A stretch of 64,000 bases of DNA from Mesorhizobium sp. AR10 (lineage in GTDB: Bacteria; Pseudomonadota; Alphaproteobacteria; Rhizobiales; Rhizobiaceae): positions 1,674,001 through 1,738,000 of the forward strand of contig NZ_CP080524.1 of NCBI RefSeq assembly GCF_024746795.1. Direction: 5' to 3'. Below the pieces are notes generated by a model. It did not search any database, was not told the origin of the DNA, and was given only the letters and a program-made list of their open reading frames with translations. The translations under genes and the position numbers were made by a program. Shown here in pieces: positions 44,216 to 53,198 of the stretch. How positions within the stretch are numbered: the stretch's first letter is position 1; the number at the start of each line of letters is the position of its first letter.

Positions 44216-45052
44216 ATGTACGCCTCTTACTTCAACTTTCGTGAGATGCCATTCTCGATCGTTCCCGATCCGAGATTTCTCTATTTTAGCCGTGCCCATT
44301 CGATGGCGCTGTCGATGCTCGAATATGGGATCGTCAACCAGGCCGGCTTCACAGTAGTCACCGGTGCGATCGGCTCAGGCAAGACCACGCTGATCCAGCA
44401 CCTTCTGGGCAATGTCGCCCAACACCTGCATGTGGCCGTCATAAGCCACACGCCGCGCAGCGACGACAATCTGTTCGAGTGGCTACTGCTGGCCTTCAAC
44501 CAGCCGATCACAGGGTCGTCCTACGCAGCCATGTACAAGAGCTTCTGCGACTTCGTACGGGACGTGGCCGAAAGCGGCGGTCGCGTCGTCCTGATCATCG
44601 ACGAGGCGCAGAACCTGCAGCCGGCCCGGCTCGAAGAGCTTCGGATGCTGTCCAACATCAATTCTGCATCAATGATGATGCAACTGATCCTCGTTGGGCA
44701 GCCTGAATTGAGCGAGACGCTCAGCTCGGCCCAACTCCGACAGTTCGCGCAGCGCGTCTCGTCTGACTTTCATCTCCCCAAGCTCATGCTGTCGGAGGTC
44801 AACGACTATATCGACCATCGGCTTTGCTTCGTCGGTGGCGATCCGGCGATCATCAATGAGGGAGCGCGTCGACTGATCGCGCAGTCGACCGAGGGCATCC
44901 CGCGGCAGATCAACATCCTCGCCGATCGTTGCCTGGCATATGCCTATGGACGCGGAGGGGCCGCGGTGAACTTGAGTCTCGTGCGAGAAGTGGTCAAGGA
45001 TCGCAGCCGCCACGGCGTGTTTCGGAGCGAGCCGCAGCTTGCCCTCACGTAG
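44216..45052 (+). CDS. ExeA-like AAA ATPase of the polysaccharide cluster
   Basis: The 278-residue ATPase begins MYASYFNFREMPFSIVPDPRF, the standard lead of the ExeA/GspA and PEP-CTERM-associated ATPase group. It has Walker A TGAIGSGKTTLIQ, Walker B VVLIIDEAQNL, and a sensor-like region GIPRQINILADRCL. Members occur in exopolysaccharide clusters with Wza/Wzc-type proteins, sometimes with exosortase; no exosortase gene is seen here. It probably drives assembly or regulation of the export machine. A GGAGAC site precedes the ATG. Confidence 0.82.
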   Translation: MYASYFNFREMPFSIVPDPRFLYFSRAHSMALSMLEYGIVNQAGFTVVTGAIGSGKTTLIQHLLGNVAQHLHVAVISHTPRSDDNLFEWLLLAFNQPITGSSYAAMYKSFCDFVRDVAESGGRVVLIIDEAQNLQPARLEELRMLSNINSASMMMQLILVGQPELSETLSSAQLRQFAQRVSSDFHLPKLMLSEVNDYIDHRLCFVGGDPAIINEGARRLIAQSTEGIPRQINILADRCLAYAYGRGGAAVNLSLVREVVKDRSRHGVFRSEPQLALT

Positions 45053-45122
45053 CGCTGCGTCGGTCCGTTGTACAGGAGCATCACATTTGTGACAGAAGTC
45101 TTCAAACTCGCCACCCGTTCGA

Positions 45123-45557
45123 GTGGACTGGGTCTCCGGGGCGTGCATGATCGTAAGATCACAAGTGCTGCGTGACGTCGGCGTCTTCGATGAAGACTAT
45201 TTCCTCTACTACGAAGTCGATCTCTGCATGCGGGCGGCGAAGGCCGGTTGGTCCAGCCACCATTTCCCCCAAAGCCGCGTCGTCCATCTGGTCGGGAGAT
45301 CGACGGGGGTCACATCACGCAATGTCGCCCTACCACGCCGCCCGGCCTACTGGTTCCAGTCGCGCAGTCGCTATTTCCTGAAGCACTACGGAAAGAACTA
45401 TCGGGTGCTGACAGACATCGCGTGGTTAGTCGGCCACATCATATCCCGCACCAAGCACCTAGTGCGGGGTCGCGTGAGCGGCGCGCCGCCGCACGTCTTC
45501 GGAGACTTCATCCGACACAGCATCAGCGCGCACAGGTTGCCCGGCGTGCGGGGATGA
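45123..45557 (+). pseudogene. 3' fragment of a family 2 glycosyltransferase
   Basis: The frame opens at a GTG without a ribosome binding site and reads VDWVSGACMIVRSQVL, then GVFDEDYFLYYEVDLCMRA. This matches the middle and C-terminal part of rhamnosyl-type family 2 glycosyltransferases, which normally have an N-terminal nucleotide-binding domain of about 150 more residues. In frame upstream there are only ten codons before a TGA (45090-45092). The gene is thus truncated at its 5' end, probably by a deletion. Its last 99 bases overlap the convergent family 4 gene. Confidence 0.75.
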
Positions 45558-46778
45558 AGGCTCCCGAGCGATGCTTCCTACTCTGCCGCGGATGATGTGC
45601 CGCTCAATGAGGCTGGCGGACAGCGCCACATCATGGCGGGCGATAACCCTCTGCCGGGCCTGCTCACCCATACATCGCAACGTCGCCTCATCGGCGGTGG
45701 CCGCAGCATGCATCGCGTCGCACAGCGCCGCCGGGTCGCCGGCCGGGATCAGCCAGCCGGCGTCGCTGCGCACAAGTTCTGGAATGCCCGCGACATAGGT
45801 CGAGATGACGGGCCGACGCAGCGCCATGCTCTCCATCAGGACGACGGGCAGGCCCTCGGCAAAGCTCGGCAGCACCATCGCCCGCGACATGTGGATCTGT
45901 TGGCGTATTTCCGCCTGACCCATCCAGCCCGTGAGCCTGACGATATCACCAAGATCGAGGTCGCGGATTGCCGCCTCGATCGCGCCACGCAGAGGGCCGT
46001 CACCGGCGAGGGTCAAGCGAAATGGCACGCCGCGATCGCGCAGCATGGCGGCAGCCTTCAGCAGCACGAAATGGCCTTTCTGCTCCGAGAGGCGAGCCAC
46101 GCAGAGAAAGGCAGGCGCACTCAAGATCGGGACGCCCGGTTCATCGAGATAGGCCCGGTCCAGCCCGCAATGGACGACATGGATCTTGGCCCAGTCGTCG
46201 AACGCGGCCCACCGCATAAGTTGGCTGCGCCCGAAACTGCTGACGGCGGCCACGAAGCAGGCCTTCGCTATCTTCGCCCCAAGACTGTGCTCCTGCGCGC
46301 GGTCGAACTCCTCGGGACCGTGAACCGTGAAGCTGAATGGAATGCGGGTCAGCTCACTGACGAGCGCCCCCACCGTCGCCGGATTGGTGCCGAAATGCAC
46401 ATGCAGATGTTCGGCCCCTGCCTGTCGGCACCACGCCGCGATCACGAGCGCTTCGATATAGTACGCCAAGTGACGTAGAACACCGCGCTTCGAGGCGGAA
46501 GAAAAGCGCAGAGCCGAGAACGCGGCGTCGATCGCGCGGCGCGGGCTGGCGAATGCACTCTTTGTTGCGAGCGCAATCAAAGAGATTGAGTCCAGGGAAA
46601 GGACATGGAGGGTCTTCGCCAACTCCTCTACGTCTGCTGGGTCATTGAGGATTTGGGGTGCGCGCCGGACCGCATAGCGCAGAACCGAATGGCCATTCGC
46701 CTCCAGCGCAGCGATCTCACGCCTTATGAAAGTGTGGCTCGTCGCCGGATACTGGTTCGTTAGGTACGCGATCCGCAT
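45459..46778 (-). CDS. family 4 glycosyltransferase
   Basis: The start at 46778 (MRIAYLTNQYPATSHTFIRRE) is chosen because the family's N-terminal strand begins there; the frame runs on to 46865. The 439-residue protein has the GT-B fold with the C-terminal donor-binding motif PSFAEGLPVVLMESMALRRPV and a preceding GDGPLRGAIE. It would add a sugar to the growing polysaccharide at the cytoplasmic face. The last 35 or so residues (after ERHIIRGRV) look like antisense of the neighbouring fragment and are unusual for the family, suggesting the native stop was lost. Confidence 0.85.
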   Translation of the reverse strand: MRIAYLTNQYPATSHTFIRREIAALEANGHSVLRYAVRRAPQILNDPADVEELAKTLHVLSLDSISLIALATKSAFASPRRAIDAAFSALRFSSASKRGVLRHLAYYIEALVIAAWCRQAGAEHLHVHFGTNPATVGALVSELTRIPFSFTVHGPEEFDRAQEHSLGAKIAKACFVAAVSSFGRSQLMRWAAFDDWAKIHVVHCGLDRAYLDEPGVPILSAPAFLCVARLSEQKGHFVLLKAAAMLRDRGVPFRLTLAGDGPLRGAIEAAIRDLDLGDIVRLTGWMGQAEIRQQIHMSRAMVLPSFAEGLPVVLMESMALRRPVISTYVAGIPELVRSDAGWLIPAGDPAALCDAMHAAATADEATLRCMGEQARQRVIARHDVALSASLIERHIIRGRVGSIAREPSSPHAGQPVRADAVSDEVSEDVRRRAAHATPH

Positions 46779-47097
46779 ATGTTTCCCGTTCTGCCACGTC
46801 GGCGCGTCCGACAGCCACGGCCAGACCATTGAATTATCAGACTGAATCATGTGCCGCCGATTCATCCAAAGGGATTACCTGACGGCAATTGTCCGGTGCG
46901 GTCATGTTGGGCGATGACGGACCTAGTTTCCGGCATTGGGAGTCCGCGTGGATGCCGCCGGTTGCCGCATGAGTGATCGATGAAGAAGACGCGACGTTCT
47001 GAAACTGCTCCCTGCTCTCGGGCTGCCGATGGCTTTCTCGTTGCAGTCGAGAGCCGGTTACGCGGCAAGTCCAGCGAATCGACCCAATGTGGATGGC
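46779..47097. other. non-coding gap
   Basis: Open frames in this 319-base gap show no recognisable protein and no ribosome binding site. I see no terminator or repeat. It may be remnant DNA of the rearranged polysaccharide region. Confidence 0.4.
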
Positions 47098-47346
47098 CTA
47101 CTTGTCCAGGGGATCCGTGCCGGACGGTCGGGAACGGCACCAGGCCAGCAACGCGCCGGCCAGATAACCAATGTTGATGGCAATGACCGCGAACAATGAT
47201 GCCGACACCGGCGAAAGGCCGAACTCGGGACCGAACACGAAGAGGGCTGCAACAAACACGCCGGCGAACGCGACGACCACCAAGGAGCGGAAGAACAGCC
47301 CGAGGATCAGCGCGGCGACAAACGCGAGGATCGTCAAGATGTGCAT
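47098..47346 (-). CDS. small polytopic membrane protein, 82 aa
   Basis: The ATG at 47346 starts an 82-residue hydrophobic protein with three likely membrane segments (about residues 3-18, 21-39 and 50-70), ending in a polar tail. I do not recognise a family. Small membrane proteins of this kind occur in rhizobial exopolysaccharide clusters, but a role is not readable. It is divergent from the family 2 glycosyltransferase gene at 47467. Confidence 0.5.
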   Translation of the reverse strand: MHILTILAFVAALILGLFFRSLVVVAFAGVFVAALFVFGPEFGLSPVSASLFAVIAINIGYLAGALLAWCRSRPSGTDPLDK

Positions 47347-47466
47347 TGTACCTCTACATCGGTCGAAGTGGACGCCTGCCGTATACATGCTTGCGGCAGG
47401 CCACAACAGCGTCTGGTGCGCAAGGCCGGGGGAAAGGGTGCCAATCTTGGCGAGGTGGCTTTTCGC

Positions 47467-48504
47467 ATGAACGCAATCGCTGATTCCGATAGATTGCAGT
47501 CCTGCCGGCCAAGCCCGGAGAACCATCCGTCGCAACCGGTTTTCGCGGTGGTGGTGATCGGCCGTAACGAAGGGCAGCGTTTGGTCGATTGCCTGAAGTC
47601 GCTCGGTCCCCATGCATGGAATACGGTGTATGTTGACTCAGGGTCGCGAGACGGCAGCCCCGCCATGGCCGCATGTTTGAACGCGCATGTCGTCAGACTC
47701 GACATGCAAGAGCCCTTTACCGCGGGTCGCGCCCGGAACGCGGGCTGGCGTGCCGCCTTGAAGTGCTGGCCGGGACTGCAGTTCATTCAGTTCATAGACG
47801 GTGATTGTCTGCTCGATAGCGCTTGGATCAATAGAGCAAACCGCTTTTTGGAGTCGCGCAACGACGTTGCCGGGGTCTTCGGACGCCGTCGCGAGCGCCG
47901 GATTGAACGGTCAGTCTACAACGCTTTGTGCGACCGCGAGTGGGACGGAGCGCCGGGACCCGTCCTCGAGTGCGGAGGCGACGTCTTCATGCGTGTTTCC
48001 GCGCTGCGTGATGCTGGCGGTTATGCAAGTTCATTGATTGCTGGCGAGGAGCCAGAGCTATGCGTGCGGCTTCGCGCCCGTGGCTGGATCATTTGGCGGT
48101 TGGAGGCGGAGATGACGCTGCACGACGCCGACATGACCCGCATCCATCAGTGGTGGCGTCGCAACATGCGCGCAGGATATGCCTTCGCCGAAGTCTCGAC
48201 GCTCCACTGGGCATCGCCTTTTGGCATCTGGCGCCGGAACCTGTGGAGATCACTCGGTTGGGGAGGGGTTCTCCCGTTGGCAATGCTAGCCGGATTCACA
48301 CTGCACCCGGCAGCGCTTGGAATCCTTGTGCTCTACCCGATCCAGGTCATCCGGATCGCAGCACGGGAGGGTGGCGTGAGCAGAGAGAGCTGGCGCAACG
48401 CTTTCTTCGACGTGCTCGGCAAGTTTGCCGAGTTCAAGGGTGCAGCGACATTCTTTTCCAACCGCGCCCTGGGCCGTCACCAGCGGATCATTGAATACAA
48501 ATAG
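47467..48504 (+). CDS. family 2 glycosyltransferase
   Basis: The start at 47467 (MNAIADSDRLQ) is the first that fits the family; the frame is open from 47341. The 345-residue enzyme has the GT-A nucleotide-binding strand VFAVVVIGRNEGQRLVDCL, the DSGSRDGS loop and the D-x-D motif in FIDGDCLLD, and later GEEPELCVRLRARGW, the usual catalytic acid region. A hydrophobic C-terminal stretch (about residues 265-300) may hold it at the membrane. It would add one sugar of the repeat unit. Confidence 0.85.
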   Translation: MNAIADSDRLQSCRPSPENHPSQPVFAVVVIGRNEGQRLVDCLKSLGPHAWNTVYVDSGSRDGSPAMAACLNAHVVRLDMQEPFTAGRARNAGWRAALKCWPGLQFIQFIDGDCLLDSAWINRANRFLESRNDVAGVFGRRRERRIERSVYNALCDREWDGAPGPVLECGGDVFMRVSALRDAGGYASSLIAGEEPELCVRLRARGWIIWRLEAEMTLHDADMTRIHQWWRRNMRAGYAFAEVSTLHWASPFGIWRRNLWRSLGWGGVLPLAMLAGFTLHPAALGILVLYPIQVIRIAAREGGVSRESWRNAFFDVLGKFAEFKGAATFFSNRALGRHQRIIEYK

Positions 48505-48530
48505 ACAGTGATCGCGGACGCCTGGTCTTC

Positions 48531-48548
48531 AAGCCGCCGAAGCGGCTT
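48531..48548. other. hairpin after the glycosyltransferase gene
   Basis: AAGCCGC and GCGGCTT form a 7-bp stem with a CGAA loop 26 bases after the stop at 48504. TTCAAGCCGCC is also repeated directly here. Without a T run it is at best a weak terminator. Confidence 0.35.
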
Positions 48549-48677
48549 CAAGCCGCCTTGTCGATCCGCTTGTGCGGGGAAAGGCCTCGTCCTGAACGCT
48601 GCATCTTCTCGTTGTTTCAGGCACGATTTCGACTATGCTGAAAACGTCCTGACCGCCGGGATGCGCCCTTCGTCCAC

Positions 48678-50105
48678 TCAGGCTCCGCGCAGCGTGAAGA
48701 TCGTCCGCACCACGATTTTGATATCAAGCCAGAACGACCAGTTGTCCATGTACCAGAGGTCGTGAAACACTCTCTGTTCCATCGCTTCGACAGTTGGCGT
48801 CTCGCCCCTGTATCCCCTGGTCTGAGCCCACCCAGTGATACCGGGCTTGACATGGCGCCGTGCGGCATACTCCTCGATGAGCCGGTCGTAGACGTCATCG
48901 TGGACGACAGCATGCGGGCGGGGTCCAACAACCGACATCTCCCCGCGCAGGACATTCCAGAACTGCGGCAATTCGTCGATGCTCAAGGCCCGGATAAATG
49001 CGCCGACACGAGTGACGCGCAGGTCCAAGCGTGTAGCCTGTCGTATCTCGTCACCGTCTTCCATCACGGTCATACTGCGGAACTTCACGATTCGGAACAG
49101 CCGGTTCGCGTGGCCCCGCCGGCGTTGCAGGAAGAATACGGGACCGGCACTGTCGATCTTGATTGCCGCCGCGACGATCAGGAACACGGGGGACAGAAGT
49201 ACGAGCGCGACCAGCGAGAAGGTGATGTCGAAGATGCGCTTCGCTGCGCGTTCCGCAAGGTAGAGCGGTGGGCTCTGCACCTGGAACGCGATGACGGAGC
49301 CGATGCTCTCGGAATGGCAGGAGACGACCGAGCCGGTGAAGCTATCGAACACGACCTTAACGGGAAGCGGCAGTCGCCGCAGCTCGAGAAGCATCTCCTC
49401 CAGGTGATGCTCGGGAGCGTCCCGCCAGACGATCACAATTTCGTCGATGTCGCTGGAGCCATTGATCGTCGAGAAGCGATCGCGCAGTTGGCTTATCGGT
49501 TCGTCAGCCGTTGGAAACCGTGTGACTTGCGCGATCCGCAATCCACCGTTCTGCGTGAACCTCTGCAGTCCGTCGAGCGACATGCTTTCTGGACAGATGA
49601 AGAAGGCGTTCTTCGGACGTAGCCATGCGGCCGAGACGGCAGTTGAAAGGCATCGTCGCCAGACGATCCGTATGCCGATGAGCGATACGATCGACAGCGT
49701 GGCGAGATGCAGGATCGCTCCGCGTGAGAAGGTATCGCCAAGCTTGAGAAAGAAGATGACCGCCAAGAGGAAGGCAAGCACGGTCGGAACGAGAAGGCAG
49801 ATCAGCAATACCTGGTGGCTGACGGAGGAAAACTCGGCATAGGCGTACGCGTGCAGGCAACTCATGGCGAGCACGAAGATTGCGGCAGTCAGCAAGCCGA
49901 TCCCAACATTCATGGTTGGATCCGAGAACACGCCAAAAGCCGCATAGTGGTAGGTGAAGACGCCGACGACCGAGCAAGCGAGTACGATCACGAAATCGAT
50001 CAGGGCGATGGTATAGGCCATGGAGCCATGGCTGAATCCACGACGCCGTTTCGCGTTCCTAGAAGAAATTAAGTACCGGCGGGCCAATTCGACAGTAGTT
50101 GACAT
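48678..50105 (-). CDS. exopolysaccharide polyprenyl glycosylphosphotransferase
   Basis: The 475-residue membrane enzyme has four to five N-terminal membrane segments (about residues 28-150), a CoA-binding-like middle domain and a C-terminal bacterial sugar transferase domain (about 285-475) with KRIFDITFSLVALVLLSPVF, FLQRRRGHANRLFRIVKFRSM, LSIDELPQFWNVLRGEMS and PGITGWAQTRGYRGET. It transfers a sugar phosphate from a nucleotide sugar to undecaprenyl phosphate, the first step of repeat-unit assembly. WbaP/ExoY-type enzymes use galactose or glucose; the sugar cannot be chosen here. Confidence 0.9.
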   Translation of the reverse strand: MSTTVELARRYLISSRNAKRRRGFSHGSMAYTIALIDFVIVLACSVVGVFTYHYAAFGVFSDPTMNVGIGLLTAAIFVLAMSCLHAYAYAEFSSVSHQVLLICLLVPTVLAFLLAVIFFLKLGDTFSRGAILHLATLSIVSLIGIRIVWRRCLSTAVSAAWLRPKNAFFICPESMSLDGLQRFTQNGGLRIAQVTRFPTADEPISQLRDRFSTINGSSDIDEIVIVWRDAPEHHLEEMLLELRRLPLPVKVVFDSFTGSVVSCHSESIGSVIAFQVQSPPLYLAERAAKRIFDITFSLVALVLLSPVFLIVAAAIKIDSAGPVFFLQRRRGHANRLFRIVKFRSMTVMEDGDEIRQATRLDLRVTRVGAFIRALSIDELPQFWNVLRGEMSVVGPRPHAVVHDDVYDRLIEEYAARRHVKPGITGWAQTRGYRGETPTVEAMEQRVFHDLWYMDNWSFWLDIKIVVRTIFTLRGA

Positions 50106-50201
50106 TTTTAGGCAGTCCCAATTTCAAGAATCCCACCACACATAACTTTCGACAACACCAATCGCCCCATCGCGTCGCAACCAGATGCATTGATCCACAA
50201 T

Positions 50202-51392
50202 CTAGACACGCGTTCGATCCGTCCTGACCCAAACTTGTTCCATCCGACCGGATACCAGGCGGTAATAAATTCGGGCCTTTCCCACCATGTAGCCAGGGAT
50301 TTTGAGAACGGCCTCGACAGGCACGACATCGCGGCCATGTGCAGCCCATGCGATGGCGGTGGACGTGGCGAGGAGAAACGCGCTTGCGATCCCGATCGTG
50401 AGAGGCCCTCGGCCGAATTCGAACAGCGCAACGAGCAGTCCAGCCGCGATCGCGAAGGCCTGCGCGTATGCGAGCAGGGTCAGCGGCGGCACCAGGATGT
50501 CGAGCGTCATGACAAGGCAATCGCGGTTGCCAAGGGTCCGACGGGTGAAGAGGCGAGGCAGGCAGGCCATCACCATCGAAAGGTGACCACTCTCCCAGCG
50601 ACTTCGTTGCGAGAACGTACCGGAGACAGTCTCGGGGAAGAAACTGCGCACTCCGGCAGTCTCGCAGCAGACAGGCGCGTGTCCAGCCGCGGCGAGATCG
50701 AGGCCGAGCTTCATATCCTCGACGAGGTGGTGATGGGCAAACTGCACCTTCCCGACCAACGCCCAAGGCAGCGCCATGCCAGTTCCGGTAAGCAGGCATG
50801 GCAGCCCGAACCGGCTCAGGCCGCGCGGACGGACGAGATTCTTCACGCGAAATGCGAACTCGGCAATGCCAAGATTGCCTTTTTGTCCGGCCGGCGTGGA
50901 CATCAGGTAGCAGGACTGGACCGGTCGTCCGGTCGTAGAGACGAGGCGAGCAAGTTCGTCGAGAGTGCCGTCGACGAGCGTGCAATCCGCGTCGACGAAG
51001 ACAACCACGGGGGGGGGCGAGAGCGCCAGATACACCAGTCCGAAGTCGACTGCATAGCCTTTGCCGCGATTCACTGAATCGGACCGCTCCAAGACCTCTG
51101 CGCCCGCCGCACGCGCAATCGCTGCCGTATTGTCCGTGCAATTGTCGGCGACGACAAGCAGCCTATCGCCTTCGCGCATCTGGTTGAGGATGCTCTTCAG
51201 CGTCGCGTCGATGCCGGACATCTCATCATGCGCTGGAACCAGGATGGCGACGAGCGGCCGCAACGTATCGGCTTTCCGCAGCTTGGGCCGCACCGGCAAG
51301 CTGCCTGCGATACATTCCACCGCGTAGATGACGGTTGGAATCGCCAGCAGTGCAGAAAGGCTGAAGGCCAGAAGCCACAGTACGAGTTGCAT
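50202..51392 (-). CDS. family 2 glycosyltransferase, membrane-bound (cellulose-synthase-like)
   Basis: The start at 51392 (MQLVLWLLAFSLSAL) has a GAGGTGAC site upstream. The 396-residue protein has an N-terminal membrane helix, the GT-A domain with LVAILVPAHDEMSGID, the D-x-D in VVFVDADCTLVDG, EDMKLGLDLAAAG as catalytic base region and QRSRWESGHL (Q-x-x-R-W), then two or three C-terminal membrane segments. This is the layout of processive or ExoU-like transferases. A run of nine C on its coding strand (51009-51017) encodes SPPPV and is a potential slippage site. Confidence 0.85.
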   Translation of the reverse strand: MQLVLWLLAFSLSALLAIPTVIYAVECIAGSLPVRPKLRKADTLRPLVAILVPAHDEMSGIDATLKSILNQMREGDRLLVVADNCTDNTAAIARAAGAEVLERSDSVNRGKGYAVDFGLVYLALSPPPVVVFVDADCTLVDGTLDELARLVSTTGRPVQSCYLMSTPAGQKGNLGIAEFAFRVKNLVRPRGLSRFGLPCLLTGTGMALPWALVGKVQFAHHHLVEDMKLGLDLAAAGHAPVCCETAGVRSFFPETVSGTFSQRSRWESGHLSMVMACLPRLFTRRTLGNRDCLVMTLDILVPPLTLLAYAQAFAIAAGLLVALFEFGRGPLTIGIASAFLLATSTAIAWAAHGRDVVPVEAVLKIPGYMVGKARIYYRLVSGRMEQVWVRTDRTRV

Positions 51393-51677
51393 AGACAATG
51401 TCACCTCGGAACCGATTGTTCGACAAGCATCTGACAAGCACGCGCACATTGCGGAAAGCTCTCAATTCTTTCTCGTCCTCCGGAATTTGGCGCAGTCCCC
51501 ATAAGCGCGACCGCCGTTCGGCGGGGGAGTTTCGATGTGCCCTACCCCTTTTTGATGCCCGCGACTTGCTTGTTGCCCGCAAGACAAAGATGGTTAACTC
51601 ACGATTAAGTGAAAGTGAAACCAATCGCGCGGGACGGCATTCTTCGCTCGTTCAGAAAGTCTTATTGAAGAAGATCG

Positions 51678-52487
51678 GTGACGAGTATGGATATTGATCA
51701 TCATCCGGCCGGACTGGGGCAGCGTCAATATTTTCTCAACGCGCCTTTCGACCAGATCGAGCGAGTCGCCGTCGTAGATCTGGTTGCAAGGGCCGATCCG
51801 AACAGTCGGTTCCGCTACATCGTCACGCCGAACGCCGACCACGTGGTAAGGCTAAATCGCGAACCATATTTGCGGCCTTACTACGAGGACGCCTGGTTGG
51901 CCCTCTGCGACAGCAAGCCCATCTCCCTCTTCGCGCACGCCCGGTCGCGGGAGATGACGCATGTGACGGGGTCGGACCTTACGGTCAGTCTGTTCAGGAC
52001 CGTCATCCAGAAGGCTGACAGGATCTCGCTCATCGTGGGAAACAGGGAGATCGGAGAGGCCGTTCGCGCCGGATATCCGGGTGTGGACTTCAGGATCCAT
52101 GTGCCACCCCTGGGCCTCTTGAAGAATTCACAGGCGCAGCGGGACTGCGTCGAGTTCGCCTTACGCGAAAAAGCAAGCTTCATCTTCATCGCCGTTGGCA
52201 GCCCGCAATCCGAGAAGATCGCCCACATGCTGTCCAGAGAGTCTTCGGCGACGGGCATCGGACTCTGCGTCGGGGCCTCCTTGGAGTTCCTCGTCGGCGC
52301 CAAGAAGCGGGCGCCAATGTGGATGCAAAAGCTCAGCCTCGAATGGCTTTATCGTATGATCACAGACCCGAAGCGGCTGTGGCGTCGCTACGTCTTCGGC
52401 GCCTTGCCGTTGACTATGCTCTTCTGGCGAGAAGTCATGGGACGCCACTCCAGCGCAAAGCTTTTCCGAGCGTCACCGCACCGCTAA
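51678..52487 (+). CDS. WecB/TagA/CpsF family glycosyltransferase
   Basis: The 269-residue protein has the family core: FRYIVTPNADHVVRLNREP, ALCDSKPISLFAHAR, TGSDLTVSLFRTV, VPPLGLLKN, FIFIAVGSPQSEKIA and VGASLEFLVGAKKRAPMWMQKLSLEWLYRMITDPKRLWRRY are all in order. Members add N-acetylmannosaminuronate or other sugars to a lipid-linked acceptor. It starts at a GTG or at an ATG 9 bases later. It is divergent from the cellulose-synthase-like transferase and its 3' end overlaps the convergent phosphopantetheinyl transferase by 15 bases. Confidence 0.88.
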   Translation: MTSMDIDHHPAGLGQRQYFLNAPFDQIERVAVVDLVARADPNSRFRYIVTPNADHVVRLNREPYLRPYYEDAWLALCDSKPISLFAHARSREMTHVTGSDLTVSLFRTVIQKADRISLIVGNREIGEAVRAGYPGVDFRIHVPPLGLLKNSQAQRDCVEFALREKASFIFIAVGSPQSEKIAHMLSRESSATGIGLCVGASLEFLVGAKKRAPMWMQKLSLEWLYRMITDPKRLWRRYVFGALPLTMLFWREVMGRHSSAKLFRASPHR

Positions 52488-53198
52488 CGCTGCAACAATG
52501 TGACCCGCTGAGATCCAGATTCGACCGACCAGTCTGTCCCTGACAGCAAAGGGGGCGACCTCCTCCAGAAAATATGCCGAAAAGCGATGTTGTGGCAGGT
52601 CGAGTTCTACACGGAGCGCCGCGAACTCCAATATCTGCCGGCTGAGCGAATATTGGCATTTGTAGGACGCCTCTTTCGCGCAGAATATCGCCTTGGCGAG
52701 CAGGCCTCGCTCGGAAGGCGGACGGGTCGCCAGCCAGGCACGCTCCTCTTCGACACAGATCTCCGGATAGAGCTCCTCGTCGAGCGGTAGCAATTCTTCG
52801 ATGTCCAGGCCGATGGCACGGATGCCGCTGGAGCGCAAGGCAACCGATGCGCCGGCGATGCTCCCCGAATGGCTGATCGACCCGACGATGCCCTCCGGCC
52901 AGACGGGGCTTCGATCGGTGGCGGTACCGATGGGCTCGAGAGGCAGTCCGAGCGCCTTCATGGCCTCGGCAGCGCAGGCTCGACCGGCAGCGAACTCCCG
53001 CCGCCGGCTTTCAACGGCCGTCGCCGGCAAGCACGCTGCCTCGGCGGGATGGACAGAGCCAGGCTCGACCGAGGCGATCGCACAGGAGCGAAATCGGACT
53101 GCTGGATCAAGAAGCCCGGCGCTAGCCGAAAGCGTGTCGCTGTCGTTGGGCGAACGCACCGTCCGCGACGATTCTCGCTGCAGGTGTCGATCCATCAA
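52473..53198 (-). CDS. 4'-phosphopantetheinyl transferase, Sfp/EntD type
   Basis: The 241-residue enzyme carries the EntD-like motifs: GRACAAEAMKALG, SISHSGSIAGA, the magnesium-binding GLDIEELLPL and FCAKEASYKCQYS. It transfers the phosphopantetheine arm of coenzyme A to the serine of carrier proteins, here those of the adjacent NRPS (serine in GGHSLLAV) and PKS (serine in GGHSLIAV). Its start overlaps the NRPS stop by 4 bases (ATGA), so it is translationally coupled and dedicated to this cluster. Confidence 0.9.
   Translation of the reverse strand: MMDRHLQRESSRTVRSPNDSDTLSASAGLLDPAVRFRSCAIASVEPGSVHPAEAACLPATAVESRRREFAAGRACAAEAMKALGLPLEPIGTATDRSPVWPEGIVGSISHSGSIAGASVALRSSGIRAIGLDIEELLPLDEELYPEICVEEERAWLATRPPSERGLLAKAIFCAKEASYKCQYSLSRQILEFAALRVELDLPQHRFSAYFLEEVAPFAVRDRLVGRIWISAGHIVAALAVR

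Noticed and set aside
46862..47140. Minus-strand open frame of 92 codons in the polysaccharide cluster
   Set aside because: No ribosome binding site, no domain, and it overlaps the better supported small membrane protein.
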